Shown here: piece after piece, positions 17,581 to 27,409 of the stretch
How the letters are laid out: each line of letters opens with the position of its first letter
Numbering within the stretch: the stretch's first letter is position 1
NCBI RefSeq assembly: GCF_000315795.1
Contig: NZ_ANHY01000015.1
Coordinates: forward strand, 1 to 64,000
Direction of reading: 5' to 3'
From: Caenispirillum salinarum AK4
GTDB lineage: Bacteria > Pseudomonadota > Alphaproteobacteria > Rhodospirillales > Rhodospirillaceae
Length of the DNA: 64,000 bases
The notes under the pieces: generated by a model
Told to the model about the DNA's origin: nothing
The model's database searches: none
What the model saw: only the letters and a program-made list of their open reading frames with translations
Made by a program: the position numbers and the translations under genes

Positions 17581-18132
17581 TCAGAACTCGAAGTCCATGT
17601 CCTCGGCGCCGCCCAGGTCCTCTTCCATGCCGGCCATTTCCTCTTCGCCGGCCGCGGCGTCCTCGGCGCCCGCCATGTCTGGCATCATCGCCGCACCCAG
17701 CAGGTTGCCCAGCATGACGCCGCCGGCCACCGCCATGAGCGTCGATCCCGCGCCGCCCATGAAGCCGCCGTGTCCCGGCCGCGCGGCGCGGGCCAGAATG
17801 GGCGAGCTTTCCGTCGCCGGGCGCGCAGCCGGCACCGTGCCGCGGCCGCCGCTCGCGCCGCCGCCGAACAGCCCGCCGAGGAGACCGCCACCTGCACCGG
17901 CAGGACGGTGGCACAATTCGTCTTCAAGCTGGGCGATGCGCTCTTCGGCCACCTTCAGGCTTTCCTCCAGCATGACCAGCCCCTGGGCCATGTAGTAGGG
18001 CGCGTGCGGCTGCTCGGCGACGTGGGCCGCGATGGCGGCTTCGGCATCCGCATCGCGCGAACCGCCTTGCTCTTCCGCCTGCCGAACCTTGTCGAATACG
18101 CCGTCAATGAGGGCACGATCCTGGGCATCCAT
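17581..18132 (-). CDS. DUF2076 domain protein
   Basis: 183 residues. The N-terminal ~90 residues are typical DUF2076: MDAQDRALIDGVFDKVRQAE, then DADAEAAIAAHVAEQPHAPY with the conserved PYYMAQ, then a helical coil. A Gly-rich middle (GGGLLGGLFGGGASGGRG) and a hydrophobic Gly/Ala helix (TLMAVAGGVMLGNLLGAAM) follow, and the tail is strongly acidic (Glu/Asp/Met). The DUF2076 function is not established, though databases describe it as a periplasmic ligand-binding sensor. I see no clear signal peptide. ATG 18132 has GGAGG 9 bases upstream. The longer frame to 18216 lacks family character. Confidence 0.88.
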   Translation of the reverse strand: MDAQDRALIDGVFDKVRQAEEQGGSRDADAEAAIAAHVAEQPHAPYYMAQGLVMLEESLKVAEERIAQLEDELCHRPAGAGGGLLGGLFGGGASGGRGTVPAARPATESSPILARAARPGHGGFMGGAGSTLMAVAGGVMLGNLLGAAMMPDMAGAEDAAAGEEEMAGMEEDLGGAEDMDFEF

Positions 18133-18330
18133 CTGATGATCCTCCGGTTGGATGATGCTTGGGTGCGCGTGAAGTGGATGCGCCCGGAACGGCTTCAAGC
18201 GCTGTTTCGGTGACATCTACAACATCCTCTTCCGCCCTGGGCGGAAACGGGGTATTGGATAAAGGCCGTGTTCCACTCCCCCCGCGGCGGTTTCGACAAC
18301 CAGCTTCGACTGAAGAGGGAGTGCCCATCC

Positions 18331-18543
18331 ATGTCCACCGTCATGATCAAGGTCGCCGGCGAAGGCCTCGTCGCCAAGGCCCATCGGTTGGCCGACCCCG
18401 GCCCCACCAGCGGCTCCAGCATCGTTTACGAGGTCACCGACGTGCCCGAAGGCCTGTCGGCCGATGACGTCGTGTCCCGTTTCAAGGGGTTCGCGGCGCC
18501 GCAGGACCGGTACGAGATCGCCTTCTCGGAACTGCCGGCGTAA
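18331..18543 (+). CDS. small protein of unknown function (70 aa)
   Basis: 70 residues from ATG 18331, preceded by AGAGGGAG. The protein is soluble and slightly acidic: MIKVAGEGLVAKAHRLADPG, then SSIVYEVTDVPEGLSADDVV and RYEIAFSELPA. Alternating strand and helix segments suggest a small folded domain. I do not recognise a family. It diverges from the DUF2076 gene, and a 9-bp hairpin follows the stop at 18558-18580. Confidence 0.65.
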   Translation: MSTVMIKVAGEGLVAKAHRLADPGPTSGSSIVYEVTDVPEGLSADDVVSRFKGFAAPQDRYEIAFSELPA

Positions 18544-18557
18544 CGCCCAGGGCGTCT

Positions 18558-18580
18558 TCAGGGGGCCTTGTGCCCCCTGA
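18558..18580. terminator. hairpin after the 70-aa gene
   Basis: Perfect 9-bp stem TCAGGGGGC / GCCCCCTGA with loop CTTGT, 15 bp after the stop. There is no T tract, so it may be only a weak terminator. Confidence 0.5.
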
Positions 18581-18619
18581 GGCCTTGACGCGGCCCGGAA
18601 CAGGCCCGATCCCTATGCC

Positions 18620-19549
18620 ATGACCGATGCCCCTCTCGACCCCGCCGCCCGCGCCTTCCTCGACCGTATCGCCTCCGGCAACCGGCCGCCCACCAGCGCC
18701 CTGCCGATAGACGAGGCCCGCCGCCAGTTCGCGCAGCTTCAGAAGCGGGCCGGCAGCGCGCCACCCTCCGGCGTCACGGCCGAGGACCTGACGGTGCCCG
18801 GCGGCGACGGGCCGCGTCCCGCGCGCCTGTTCCGGCCGGAAACCGCCACCGGCGACCGGCCGCTGCTTCTGTGGCTGCACGGCGGCGGCTGGATGCTGGG
18901 CGACCTGGACACCCACGACACCCCCTGCCGCTGGCTGGCCAAAGGCTACGGCGGCCCGGTCCTGTCGCTGGATTATCGCCGGGCGCCGGAGGACCCGTTT
19001 CCCGCCGCCCTCCACGATGCCGAGGCGGCCTACGCCTGGGCGCGTCAGACCCAGGGCGCGGTGGCGGTCGGCGGCGACAGCGCCGGCGGCAACCTGACGG
19101 CGGCGCTGTGCCTGCTGCTGCGCGATCACAAGCGCCCACAGCCGGTGCATCAGGCGCTGGTCTATCCCAGCCTGGACGCCACGCTCGCCGGCGACAGCCA
19201 CCGCACTCACGCCGAGGGACGGTTCCTGGAGCAGGCCGACGTGCTGTTCTTCCTGGAGCAGTACGCGACCGGCCACGGCGTCTCGGTCCTGGACCCGCTG
19301 CTGTCGCCCCTGCAGGCCGATACCCTGGCGGGCCTGCCGCCGGCGACGGTGGTGATCGCCGGGCATGATCCGCTGGCCGACGACGGCCGCCGCTGGGTCG
19401 CGCGCCTGACGACAGAGGGCGTGGCGGCGCGGCTGGTGGAGCATCCGGGGCTCATCCACGGGTTCCTGCACATGGCCGGCCTCATTCCGGCGGCGGATGC
19501 CGCCCTGCGCGCGCTGGGCGAGGAGATCGGGCGCGACGTGGGGCGGTAG
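18620..19549 (+). CDS. alpha/beta hydrolase (hormone-sensitive-lipase family esterase)
   Basis: 309 residues of the HSL/lipase GDXG family. The oxyanion-hole motif HGGGWMLGDLDTHD is followed by the nucleophile elbow GGDSAGGN (Ser). The acid lies in IAGHDPLADDGRRW and the His in HPGLIHGFLHMAG, so the triad is complete. The natural substrate is unknown; such enzymes cleave short-chain esters. No signal peptide is seen, so it is likely cytoplasmic. No strong ribosome-binding site precedes ATG 18620. It converges with the DUF3108 gene with only 12 bp between the stops. Confidence 0.9.
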   Translation: MTDAPLDPAARAFLDRIASGNRPPTSALPIDEARRQFAQLQKRAGSAPPSGVTAEDLTVPGGDGPRPARLFRPETATGDRPLLLWLHGGGWMLGDLDTHDTPCRWLAKGYGGPVLSLDYRRAPEDPFPAALHDAEAAYAWARQTQGAVAVGGDSAGGNLTAALCLLLRDHKRPQPVHQALVYPSLDATLAGDSHRTHAEGRFLEQADVLFFLEQYATGHGVSVLDPLLSPLQADTLAGLPPATVVIAGHDPLADDGRRWVARLTTEGVAARLVEHPGLIHGFLHMAGLIPAADAALRALGEEIGRDVGR

Positions 19550-19561
19550 GGCCGGGGGTCC

Positions 19562-20386
19562 TCAGCCCGCCGTTCCGGTGCGCACCTCGGCCAGTTCAAT
19601 GATGAATCCGCCGAAGCCGGTGGTCGGCACCACCACCCGCAGCGGGACCGCCACGGGCAGGCCCAGGGCCGCCGGCGGCGCCAGGGTGACAGACGCCGTC
19701 GCCTCCTTGCGGCTGTCCCATTTGCGCGAGGCGCCGCCCAGGCGCTCGTAGCGCAGGTCGGCGCGCAGCGCCGGGCCGCTGAAGCCGCCCACGCTCGCCG
19801 CGGCCGGTTCGGGATCGTCCAGGGCGAGGGTGTAGAGGCGGCGCCCGTCGAAGATCTTCACGGGACCGGCCTCGCCGTCGCCATCCGCCACCAGTTGCAG
19901 CACGCCCGACAGCGGGTCGACGCTGCCCGCCGTGTCGGACGGGTCCACGGGCTCGCGCTCGTCGGCGTCGGGCGGCGGATCGACCAGCGCCTCCGGCATC
20001 GGCGCCGTGTCGTCGTAGGCAAGCCGCACCTGCCGCGTCTCGCCGCGCCAGACATTGGCGACCTCGTGCAGGCGCGGGCGCACGGTGGCGCCGGCCAGGG
20101 CGCCGTCGGTGGCGGCGCTGGAGCGGAAATCCGTGAAGACGCTGAGCATGCCGCTGGCGGCGACGTCGGTGGTAATGCGGTAGGGTCCTTCGGCCACCGA
20201 GGGCGGCAGGGCGACGGCGACCTCCGCCCGCCCGATGTCGAAGCCGCCCAGGCGCAGGTCATAAGTCAGCACGGCCTGGTTCGGCAGGGCGGCGCGGGCC
20301 TCCTGCTCGCGCGGTGCCAGCAGCAGACCCGCCGACAGGGCGAGCGCGAGACAAACGGCGGCGATAAGCGGTCGGCGAAGGGCCAT
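19562..20386 (-). CDS. DUF3108 domain protein, exported
   Basis: 274 residues from ATG 20386, preceded by GGGAGAG. The signal peptide (PLIAAVCLALALSAGLLLAP) is followed by the DUF3108 beta-rich fold: LTYDLRLGGFDIGRAEVAV, then YRITTDVAASGMLSVFTDFR, and a middle part with repeated short strands. The domain is periplasmic and related in pattern to lipid-binding or barrel-like folds, but its function is not established. It sits directly before (in transcription order, after) the unknown gene at 20471, possibly in one operon. Confidence 0.82.
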   Translation of the reverse strand: MALRRPLIAAVCLALALSAGLLLAPREQEARAALPNQAVLTYDLRLGGFDIGRAEVAVALPPSVAEGPYRITTDVAASGMLSVFTDFRSSAATDGALAGATVRPRLHEVANVWRGETRQVRLAYDDTAPMPEALVDPPPDADEREPVDPSDTAGSVDPLSGVLQLVADGDGEAGPVKIFDGRRLYTLALDDPEPAAASVGGFSGPALRADLRYERLGGASRKWDSRKEATASVTLAPPAALGLPVAVPLRVVVPTTGFGGFIIELAEVRTGTAG

Positions 20387-20470
20387 GGCGACACTCTCCC
20401 GGCGGATGACGCGACAGTCCGTCCTTACAGATAATATCGCCGACTGCATCGCCAAGGTGCGGCAGCTGCC

Positions 20471-20908
20471 TCAGGCGGCGCGGTGGTCCTTCAGGAGATC
20501 GAGGTAGGGCGCCACGGCCAGCAGTTCGGTCGCCAGCGTCGCCATCAGGCGGTCGGCGGTGACCGGTGTCTCCAGCGGCACGCGGCGGCCGACGATGATG
20601 CGGCGGTCGCGGCGGATGCGGGCCACCGGGCCCAGGTGTTCGCGCGCGGCGTCAACGATGGCGCGCAGATTCGCGTTGGTGTCCGGCGCCTGGGTGGCGT
20701 AGGGCAGGGGGCCGAAATCCGCCGCATAGCGCAGCCGGGCGCCCTGGCCGTCCTGGCGGTAGCGGGCGACGAACTCCACCCCGCGCCACCGGAAGCGGAA
20801 GCGCTGGACGGTGCGGTCATGGGCGGCGGCCAGCGTGCCGTCGCGGCGGACCCGCACGCCGCGCAGGCGCATGGGCAGTCCGTCCTGTTCGATCCTGAGT
20901 TCGGCCAT
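20471..20908 (-). CDS. conserved-looking protein of unknown function
   Basis: 145 residues. It is basic and strand-rich in the first half (RFRFRWRGVEFVARYRQDG, ARLRYAADFGPLPYATQ), and helical in the second half (ANLRAIVDAAREHLGPVARI, ADRLMATLATELLAVAPYLD). No signal peptide or membrane helix is present. No family is recognised. It lies 84 bp upstream of the DUF3108 gene on the same strand and diverges from psd. The ordered amphipathic pattern and its fit between neighbours support a real gene. Confidence 0.65.
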   Translation of the reverse strand: MAELRIEQDGLPMRLRGVRVRRDGTLAAAHDRTVQRFRFRWRGVEFVARYRQDGQGARLRYAADFGPLPYATQAPDTNANLRAIVDAAREHLGPVARIRRDRRIIVGRRVPLETPVTADRLMATLATELLAVAPYLDLLKDHRAA

Positions 20909-21090
20909 GGTATCCGGGCGAGTTGGAAGGTAGGGTGATCGGCGAGGAGCTTAGCACTTTCGTCCGCGCCGCTGCCACGGCCTTGAAAAATCGTGTTCCG
21001 CCGATTGGCGCGACCGCCCGCTGCGGGTAATGTCTCGCAACGGGCCGCGCAGCGGCTCCGTTGTCTTGTCCTGATGGAGGCAATTCCCCC

Positions 21091-21801
21091 GTGACCACCG
21101 AGTTCAATGTTTCCTGGCGGCGCTACCTGCTGCCTCCCCTGGATCGTGAGGGGCCGAAGTTCGTGGCGGTCTTCGCCATCGCCGCGCTTCTGCTGTTCTG
21201 GGCGTGGGAGCCGCTCGGCTGGGTGGGTGTCGTCCTCACGGTGTGGTGTTTCTACTTCTTCCGGGACCCCGATCGCTTCACGCCCATGCGCAAGGGGCTG
21301 GTCATCACGCCGGCCAGCGGTGTGGTCAGCCTCATCAAGAAGGTACCGCCGCCCAAGCAACTGGAGATGGGCGAGGACGAGCGCTGGCGGGTTTCCGTGT
21401 TCATGAGCGTCTTCGATTGCCACGTGAACCGCATGCCCGTGGGCGGCACCATCCGCAAGGTGGTCTACATCGCCGGCAAGTTCGTCAACGCCAGCCTGGA
21501 CAAGGCCAGCGAGGACAACGAGCGCAACATGGTCTTCGTCACCACCGACGACGGCAAGGACCTGGCCTTCGTGCAGATCGCCGGCCTGGTGGCGCGGCGC
21601 ATCCGCTGCGACATCAAGGAAGGCCAGACCACCCGCACCGGCGAGCGCATGGGCATGATCCGCTTCGGCAGCCGGCTCGACATCTATCTGCCGCCGGGGG
21701 TGGAACCCCTTGTGGCGCTCGGCCAGACCTGCGTGTCCGGCGAGACGGTCATCGCCGACATCGAGGCCGATGAGTTGAAACGCGACGCGGAGGCCCGCTG
21801 A
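21091..21801 (+). CDS. psd: phosphatidylserine decarboxylase proenzyme (short, PSD-B-like type)
   Basis: 236 residues from GTG 21091, with GGAGG ten bases upstream; the in-frame TTG at 21061 is less likely. Two N-terminal membrane segments ([33 protein letters not shown]) precede the catalytic fold ([26 protein letters not shown]). The C-terminal motif MIRFGSRLD holds the Gly-Ser bond cut by self-cleavage to create the pyruvoyl group. It converts phosphatidylserine to phosphatidylethanolamine. It is followed after 4 bp by pssA, which makes its substrate. Confidence 0.95.
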   Translation: MTTEFNVSWRRYLLPPLDREGPKFVAVFAIAALLLFWAWEPLGWVGVVLTVWCFYFFRDPDRFTPMRKGLVITPASGVVSLIKKVPPPKQLEMGEDERWRVSVFMSVFDCHVNRMPVGGTIRKVVYIAGKFVNASLDKASEDNERNMVFVTTDDGKDLAFVQIAGLVARRIRCDIKEGQTTRTGERMGMIRFGSRLDIYLPPGVEPLVALGQTCVSGETVIADIEADELKRDAEAR

Positions 21802-21805
21802 CCCC

Positions 21806-22693
21806 ATGATTGCCAAGCCCCGCCGCCCGCGTCTGCGGGCGCTGCCCATCAACAAGATGATCCCCAACATGGTCACCCTGCTGGCGCTCGCCGCAGGGCT
21901 GACGGGCATCCGCTACGGCCTGCGCGAGGAGTTCGAGCGCGCCGTGGCGGCCATCCTGCTGGCGGGGCTGCTGGACGGCATGGACGGGCGCATCGCCCGC
22001 ATGCTGCGCGGCCAGACCAAGTTCGGCGCGGAACTGGACAGCCTGTCGGACTTCCTGTCCTTCGGCGTGGCGCCGGCGGTGCTGCTTTACCTGTGGACCA
22101 TGAACGACGCCGGCGGCGCCGGCTGGGCGCTGGTGCTGTTCTTCGCCACCTGCGGCGCGCTGCGGCTGGCACGGTTCAACACCATGCTGGGCGATCCCGA
22201 CCCGCCGCCGTGGTCGCGCAACTACTTCGTGGGCGTGCCGGCCCCGGCGGCGGCCGGGCTGGCGCTGCTGCCCATGATGCTCAGCTTCCAGTTCGGGGCG
22301 GAATTCTTCAGCCAGCCGTGGGTGGTGGCCATCTTCATGGTCGGGGTCGGCCTGCTGATGGTCAGCCAGATCCCCACCTATTCCTTCAAGCGCGTGCGGG
22401 TGCCCCGCGCCATGGCGCTGCCGCTGATGATCGTGGTGGGCCTGCTGGCGGCCTTCCTGGTGACCAACCCGTGGTCGACCCTCTCGGTGCTGGGGGTGGT
22501 CTACCTGGCGACGCTGCCGCTGGCGTGGCGCAGCTACCGCCGCCTGAAGGCCAAGACCCGCCAGGAGGACCTGGAGCGCCTGGAGGCCATGGAGGACGGC
22601 GGTGCCGACGATCCCTTCGCCTCTCCCGAGGGCGAGGAGGAGGCCGGCGCCTCCGGCGACACCGACCGGGAAGAACCCAACCGCCGGAGTTGA
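21806..22693 (+). CDS. pssA: CDP-diacylglycerol-serine O-phosphatidyltransferase
   Basis: 295 residues of the CDP-alcohol phosphatidyltransferase family. The signature DG-x2-AR-x8-G-x3-D-x3-D is complete in DGRIARMLRGQTKFGAELD plus SLSD. About eight membrane helices follow the N-terminal NMVTLLALAAGLTGIRYG segment. The C-terminal ~35 residues are an acidic tail. It makes phosphatidylserine from CDP-diacylglycerol and serine; psd lies 4 bp upstream, so the pair forms a phosphatidylethanolamine operon. Confidence 0.95.
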   Translation: MIAKPRRPRLRALPINKMIPNMVTLLALAAGLTGIRYGLREEFERAVAAILLAGLLDGMDGRIARMLRGQTKFGAELDSLSDFLSFGVAPAVLLYLWTMNDAGGAGWALVLFFATCGALRLARFNTMLGDPDPPPWSRNYFVGVPAPAAAGLALLPMMLSFQFGAEFFSQPWVVAIFMVGVGLLMVSQIPTYSFKRVRVPRAMALPLMIVVGLLAAFLVTNPWSTLSVLGVVYLATLPLAWRSYRRLKAKTRQEDLERLEAMEDGGADDPFASPEGEEEAGASGDTDREEPNRRS

Positions 22694-22751
22694 TTGAGCG
22701 GGAGCGCCGCGCGGTCCGGCCCTCGGCGCCCCGCCCCTCGAAGGGTCCTTG

Positions 22752-22885
22752 AAGCGTTTTCCCATCAGGCGCGGTCGCGCCTGATGGGCGTTCAAGCGCC
22801 ACTGAGGCTCACGCGCCTGACCGGCGCGGGGTCGCAGGCGCGACCCTATGTCGCCCTATTCGATCGCGCTTGATCGGAGAGGGCT

Positions 22886-22888
<3 letters not shown>
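22752..22888 (-). repeat. dispersed palindromic repeat B, copy 2
   Basis: Read on the minus strand the element begins with the TAG stop of ccrM, then CCGATCAAGCGCGATCGAA, GGCGACATAGGGTCGCG, and ends in a perfect 13-bp hairpin CCCATCAGGCGCG / CGCGCCTGATGGG (22761-22788). This is the same block order as 11181-11300. It fills the whole gap between the convergent pssA and ccrM genes and may end transcription of either. Confidence 0.75.
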
Positions 22889-24025
<1,137 letters not shown>

Positions 24026-24037
24026 TTATCCACAGGC

Positions 24038-24159
24038 GACTCGGCGTCAAGAATCCGCTTGACTCAGTGGCTTGGCGGATTCGGTGAAAGTGGGGTCTCA
24101 AAAGCGACTCGGCAAGAGTCCTGCCACATGATCTTGTGAGTCGCCTGGGGGCGCGACTC
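24038..24159. promoter_or_regulatory. cluster of eight GANTC methylation sites upstream of ccrM
   Basis: GANTC occurs at 24038, 24051, 24061, 24078, 24106, 24116, 24138 and 24155 (first base of each), eight in 122 bp where about one per 256 bp is expected by chance. The region lies between the rnhB stop and the ccrM start. It probably makes ccrM transcription depend on the methylation state. Confidence 0.85.
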
Positions 24160-24206
24160 CATGATCTAGCGCCTGTGTCCCATCGGCCACAGGCTTTGTA
24201 AAAGTG

Positions 24207-24821
24207 TCACGCACACAGATCGCGCACCGGCGCGAACGACCGGCGGTGGTGCACGCAGACCCCGTGTTCGAGCATGGCGGTGCGGTGCTCGGCGGTGCCG
24301 TAGCCGGCGTTGCGCTCCCACCCGTAGTGGGGATGGTCCACCGCCAGCGCCGCCATGATGCGGTCGCGCGTCACCTTGGCGACGATGGAGGCCGCGGCGA
24401 TGGACAGGCTGAGCCCGTCGCCGCCGACCACGGTCCGCACGGCGCAGTCCAGCGACAGGGCGGGCGGCTGGTTGCCGTCCACCAGGGCAACGTCCACCGC
24501 GCGTCCGAGTGCACCGCAGGCGCGGTCCATGGCCATATGGGTGGCGCGCAGGATGTTGTGGGTGTCGATTTCCGCCACGTCCGCCTGGCCGATGCCGATG
24601 ACGGCGGCGCCGCAGGTTTCCAGCACGGTCAGCAACTCTTCCCGCTTGCTTGCGGTCAGCTTCTTGCTGTCGTTGAGGCCGTCGACCAGGGTGTCGGGCA
24701 CGCACGCGCGGTCCAGGATGACGGCGGCGGCGACCACCGGCCCGGCCAGCGGGCCGCGCCCCGCCTCGTCGATGCCGCAGACCACGCCCGTCTCGGCCCA
24801 CTCCAACTGGAAGTCAGGCAT
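24207..24821 (-). CDS. rnhB: ribonuclease HII
   Basis: 204 residues. Catalytic motif VCGIDEAGRGPLAGPVVAAA (Asp18, Glu19) is followed by LNDSKKLTASKREELL, ADVAEIDTHNILRATHMAM, VDGNQPP, SIAAASIVAKVTRDRIM and HPHYGWERNAGYGT. It removes RNA primers and misincorporated ribonucleotides. ATG 24821 overlaps the end of the antiporter gene by 8 bp, so the two are probably co-transcribed. The rnhB-ccrM order recurs in alphaproteobacteria. Confidence 0.95.
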   Translation of the reverse strand: MPDFQLEWAETGVVCGIDEAGRGPLAGPVVAAAVILDRACVPDTLVDGLNDSKKLTASKREELLTVLETCGAAVIGIGQADVAEIDTHNILRATHMAMDRACGALGRAVDVALVDGNQPPALSLDCAVRTVVGGDGLSLSIAAASIVAKVTRDRIMAALAVDHPHYGWERNAGYGTAEHRTAMLEHGVCVHHRRSFAPVRDLCA

Positions 24822-26349
24822 TGCGCGGGCGGTCCTTGTCGTCGGTCGCGGCGGTGGTGTCCGTGTCGGCCACGGCGGCGGGTTCCTGCTCGAGCGGCGG
24901 TTGGTCGGGGGCGGTGTCATACGCCTCCGCCGGCGCCGGCGCAAGGGGTTCCTCGGCGGGGTCGGCCTCCATGGCGGGCATGGGCTCCTCGGGCCGGTCG
25001 ACGGCCGGTTCGGGCGGCGGCTCGACCGGTTCGGGAGGCGGCGGCGGGGCGGGGCGTCCGCGCAGGCGGCTGACGGCCGCATGCGAGACCCAGCCCACCT
25101 TGCGCGCCTCGGGGCCGTAGACGGTGTCCAGCACGGCCCCCAGGGTCTTCATGCGGCGCCGCCGGGCAAGGCCGCCGCCCAGGCGCCGCAGGGTGGCGAG
25201 CCACAGCGGGCTGAACATCAGGCTGAGCACGGTGACGGCGACCACGAACTGCGCCTCCTGCTGGTCCAGGAGGCCCAGCGCCGCACCCTGGCTGGAGAGC
25301 AGGAACGAGAATTCGCCGATCTGCGCCAGCGCCACGCCGGCCAGGAAGGCTTCCGGCCAGGGCGTGCGCAGCAGGCGCAGGGCGCCCAGGTTGAGCGCCG
25401 TCTTGAACAGCGTCACCCACAGCAGCACCGCCAGCACCGCGCCCAGGTTTTCCCAGACGTAATCCAGGTCCAGCAGCAGCCCGACCGAGAGGAAGAACAC
25501 CATCAGCAGCAGGCTCTGGATGGGGTGGGCGGCGTGGATCATGCGGCTGCCGATGGAACTGTTGCCCAGCACCAGCCCGGCCAGGAAGGCGCCGTAGCCC
25601 GCCGACAGGCCGAGCAGGCCCGAGGCCGCGGCCCCGCCGAAGCACAGGCCGAAGGCCGCCAGCGGTGCCAGGTCGCCGTGGGCGGCGATGGTGCGGGCGA
25701 AGGGCAGTTTCACCTCGCGGCGCAAGAGCAGCCAGATCAGCCCGGCCAGGATCAGCACGGCGGCGGCGATTCGCGCTCCGTCCAGATAGCTGACCTGCTC
25801 CGGCGCATGCAGCATGGACAGCGCCAGCAGCATGGGCACCACGGCCATGTCCTGGGCGATGAGGATGCCGATGGTCAGCCGGCCGGCGGGGGTCTCGGAC
25901 TCCCCGGACTGCTCCAGCAGCTTGATGACGACGGCGGTGGACGACAGGGCCACGGCGAACCCCAGCAGCACCGACATGCCCAGGTCCCACCCGGCGAAGC
26001 GGTACATCAGCAGCATCACGGCGACGCTGCCGCCCACCTGCAACAGGGTGGTGACCAGCGCCTGTTTCCACACGGTCATGAATTTCTTGACCGAAAGCTC
26101 GAGCCCGATGATGAACAGCAGCATCAGCACGCCCAACTCGGCCAGCAGGGCGACGGACTCGCGGTCGTCCACCAGCCCCAGCGCCGAGGGGCCGAGCAGG
26201 ACGCCGGCGATGATGTAGCCGACGATCGCCGGCTGCCTGAGCAGATGCATCAGCAGCCCGCAGGCCATGGCGGCCAGGGCGGTAAGGGCGATGCCCGTGA
26301 CGTCCACATGGGCGGCATGGGCGGCGGCGTTTGCGGCTTCTGTCTCCAT
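24814..26349 (-). CDS. CPA2-family monovalent cation/proton antiporter (KefB-like)
   Basis: 511 residues. About twelve membrane helices carry CPA2 features: LRQPAIVGYIIAGVLLGPSA, AELGVLMLLFIIGLELSVKK, LGFAVALSSTAVVIKLLEQ, and LTIGILIAQDMAVVPML. The last ~110 residues are a Pro/Glu-rich tail after RRRRMKTLGAVLDTVYG; no TrkA-N regulatory domain is seen, unlike classical KefB/KefC. It probably exchanges K+ or Na+ for protons. ATG 26349 is the chosen start; the longer upstream frame is not membrane-like. It overlaps rnhB by 8 bp. Confidence 0.88.
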   Translation of the reverse strand: METEAANAAAHAAHVDVTGIALTALAAMACGLLMHLLRQPAIVGYIIAGVLLGPSALGLVDDRESVALLAELGVLMLLFIIGLELSVKKFMTVWKQALVTTLLQVGGSVAVMLLMYRFAGWDLGMSVLLGFAVALSSTAVVIKLLEQSGESETPAGRLTIGILIAQDMAVVPMLLALSMLHAPEQVSYLDGARIAAAVLILAGLIWLLLRREVKLPFARTIAAHGDLAPLAAFGLCFGGAAASGLLGLSAGYGAFLAGLVLGNSSIGSRMIHAAHPIQSLLLMVFFLSVGLLLDLDYVWENLGAVLAVLLWVTLFKTALNLGALRLLRTPWPEAFLAGVALAQIGEFSFLLSSQGAALGLLDQQEAQFVVAVTVLSLMFSPLWLATLRRLGGGLARRRRMKTLGAVLDTVYGPEARKVGWVSHAAVSRLRGRPAPPPPPEPVEPPPEPAVDRPEEPMPAMEADPAEEPLAPAPAEAYDTAPDQPPLEQEPAAVADTDTTAATDDKDRPRNA

Positions 26350-26521
26350 GGGGCGCGAGCGTAGCGCAGGCAAGCGCCGGGTGGAACGGGGTTGTGTGTC
26401 CGCCGCGGCGGCATCATCCGTTCGCGGCCTGCCCGCGTATCCAGGCATGAAACCCGAAACGGCCGCCGCCGCGCGAACGTTTGACGGGGAGGAAGAAGCC
26501 TGACGGAGGGGACGGGCCACC

Positions 26522-27409
26522 ATGACGCTCGACATCGACGCCGCCTGGCGGCTCATCCTGGCGGTGCATGCCGACCCGGAGGCCAGCCACACCACCGAGC
26601 ACGTCACCGTCCACCCGGGCGGCGGCTGGGCGGCCAACCGTGCGCCGGCGCCCGAGGTGGCGGCATTCCTGGACCTCTACCTGCCGCTGGCGGCGGCGCC
26701 GGCCTTCGTGCTCGGCCACCTGGGGCAGAGCCTGGACGGCCGCATCGCGTGTTCAGGCGGGCATTCGCACACCATCAACGATGCGCCGAACATCGACCAC
26801 ATGCACCGCCTGCGGGCACTGGCCGATGCTGTGGTGGTGGGCGCCGGCACAGCGCGTGCGGACGATCCCCGGCTGACGACGCGGCGGGTCGCAGGCACCT
26901 CGCCGACCCGTGTCATCATCGCCGGCCGCGGACCGCTGTACGAGGGCCTCGGCGTCTTCACCGACCATGCCGCGCCGACGCTTCTGGTGCGCACGCCCGA
27001 AGGCCCGGCCGCGCCCCCCGGGATCGACGCGGTGACGGTGGCGGCGGACGAGGAGGGGCACGCCCGGCCGGCGGCGGTGGTGGCGGCCCTGCGGGAACGC
27101 GGGCTGGCGCGGGTGTTCGTCGAAGGCGGCGGCCGGCTGGTTTCCGCTTTCCTGGCGGCCGGCGTGCTGGACCGGCTGCAGGTCTGCGTGGCGCCGCTGC
27201 TGCTGGGCTCCGGCATCCCCGCCGTCACCCTGCCGCCCATCGAGCACGTCGATGATGCCCTGCGCCCCGCCGGCCGCTGGCTGCCCATGGGGCGGGACAT
27301 GCTGTTCGACTGCGTGCTCAGCCCCGCCCACAGGGATGCGGCGCGGCATCAGCGCCGGAGCAGGACCAGCGCGCCCGGCGATGCCGACAGCAGGATCACC
27401 ACGCCGTAA
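26522..27409 (+). CDS. RibD C-terminal-type reductase (dihydrofolate-reductase-like fold)
   Basis: 295 residues. A ~65-residue N-terminal extension precedes a RibD_C/DHFR-like reductase: FVLGHLGQSLDGRIA, HMHRLRALADAVVVGAGTAR, DDPRLTTR, VIIAGRGPLY, ARVFVEGGGRLVSAFLAAG, LDRLQVCVAPLLLGSG. The cytidine-deaminase half of RibD is absent, so it is not a full riboflavin enzyme. NADPH reduction of a ribose-linked or pterin-like substrate is possible. It converges on and overlaps the flippase-like gene by 61 bp. With the PTPS-like protein next door, it hints at a pterin- or sugar-alcohol-related pathway. Confidence 0.85.
   Translation: MTLDIDAAWRLILAVHADPEASHTTEHVTVHPGGGWAANRAPAPEVAAFLDLYLPLAAAPAFVLGHLGQSLDGRIACSGGHSHTINDAPNIDHMHRLRALADAVVVGAGTARADDPRLTTRRVAGTSPTRVIIAGRGPLYEGLGVFTDHAAPTLLVRTPEGPAAPPGIDAVTVAADEEGHARPAAVVAALRERGLARVFVEGGGRLVSAFLAAGVLDRLQVCVAPLLLGSGIPAVTLPPIEHVDDALRPAGRWLPMGRDMLFDCVLSPAHRDAARHQRRSRTSAPGDADSRITTP

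Noticed and set aside
26522-27409. Riboflavin biosynthesis ribD
   Set aside because: The deaminase domain is absent and no other rib gene is near; only the reductase-type fold is supported.
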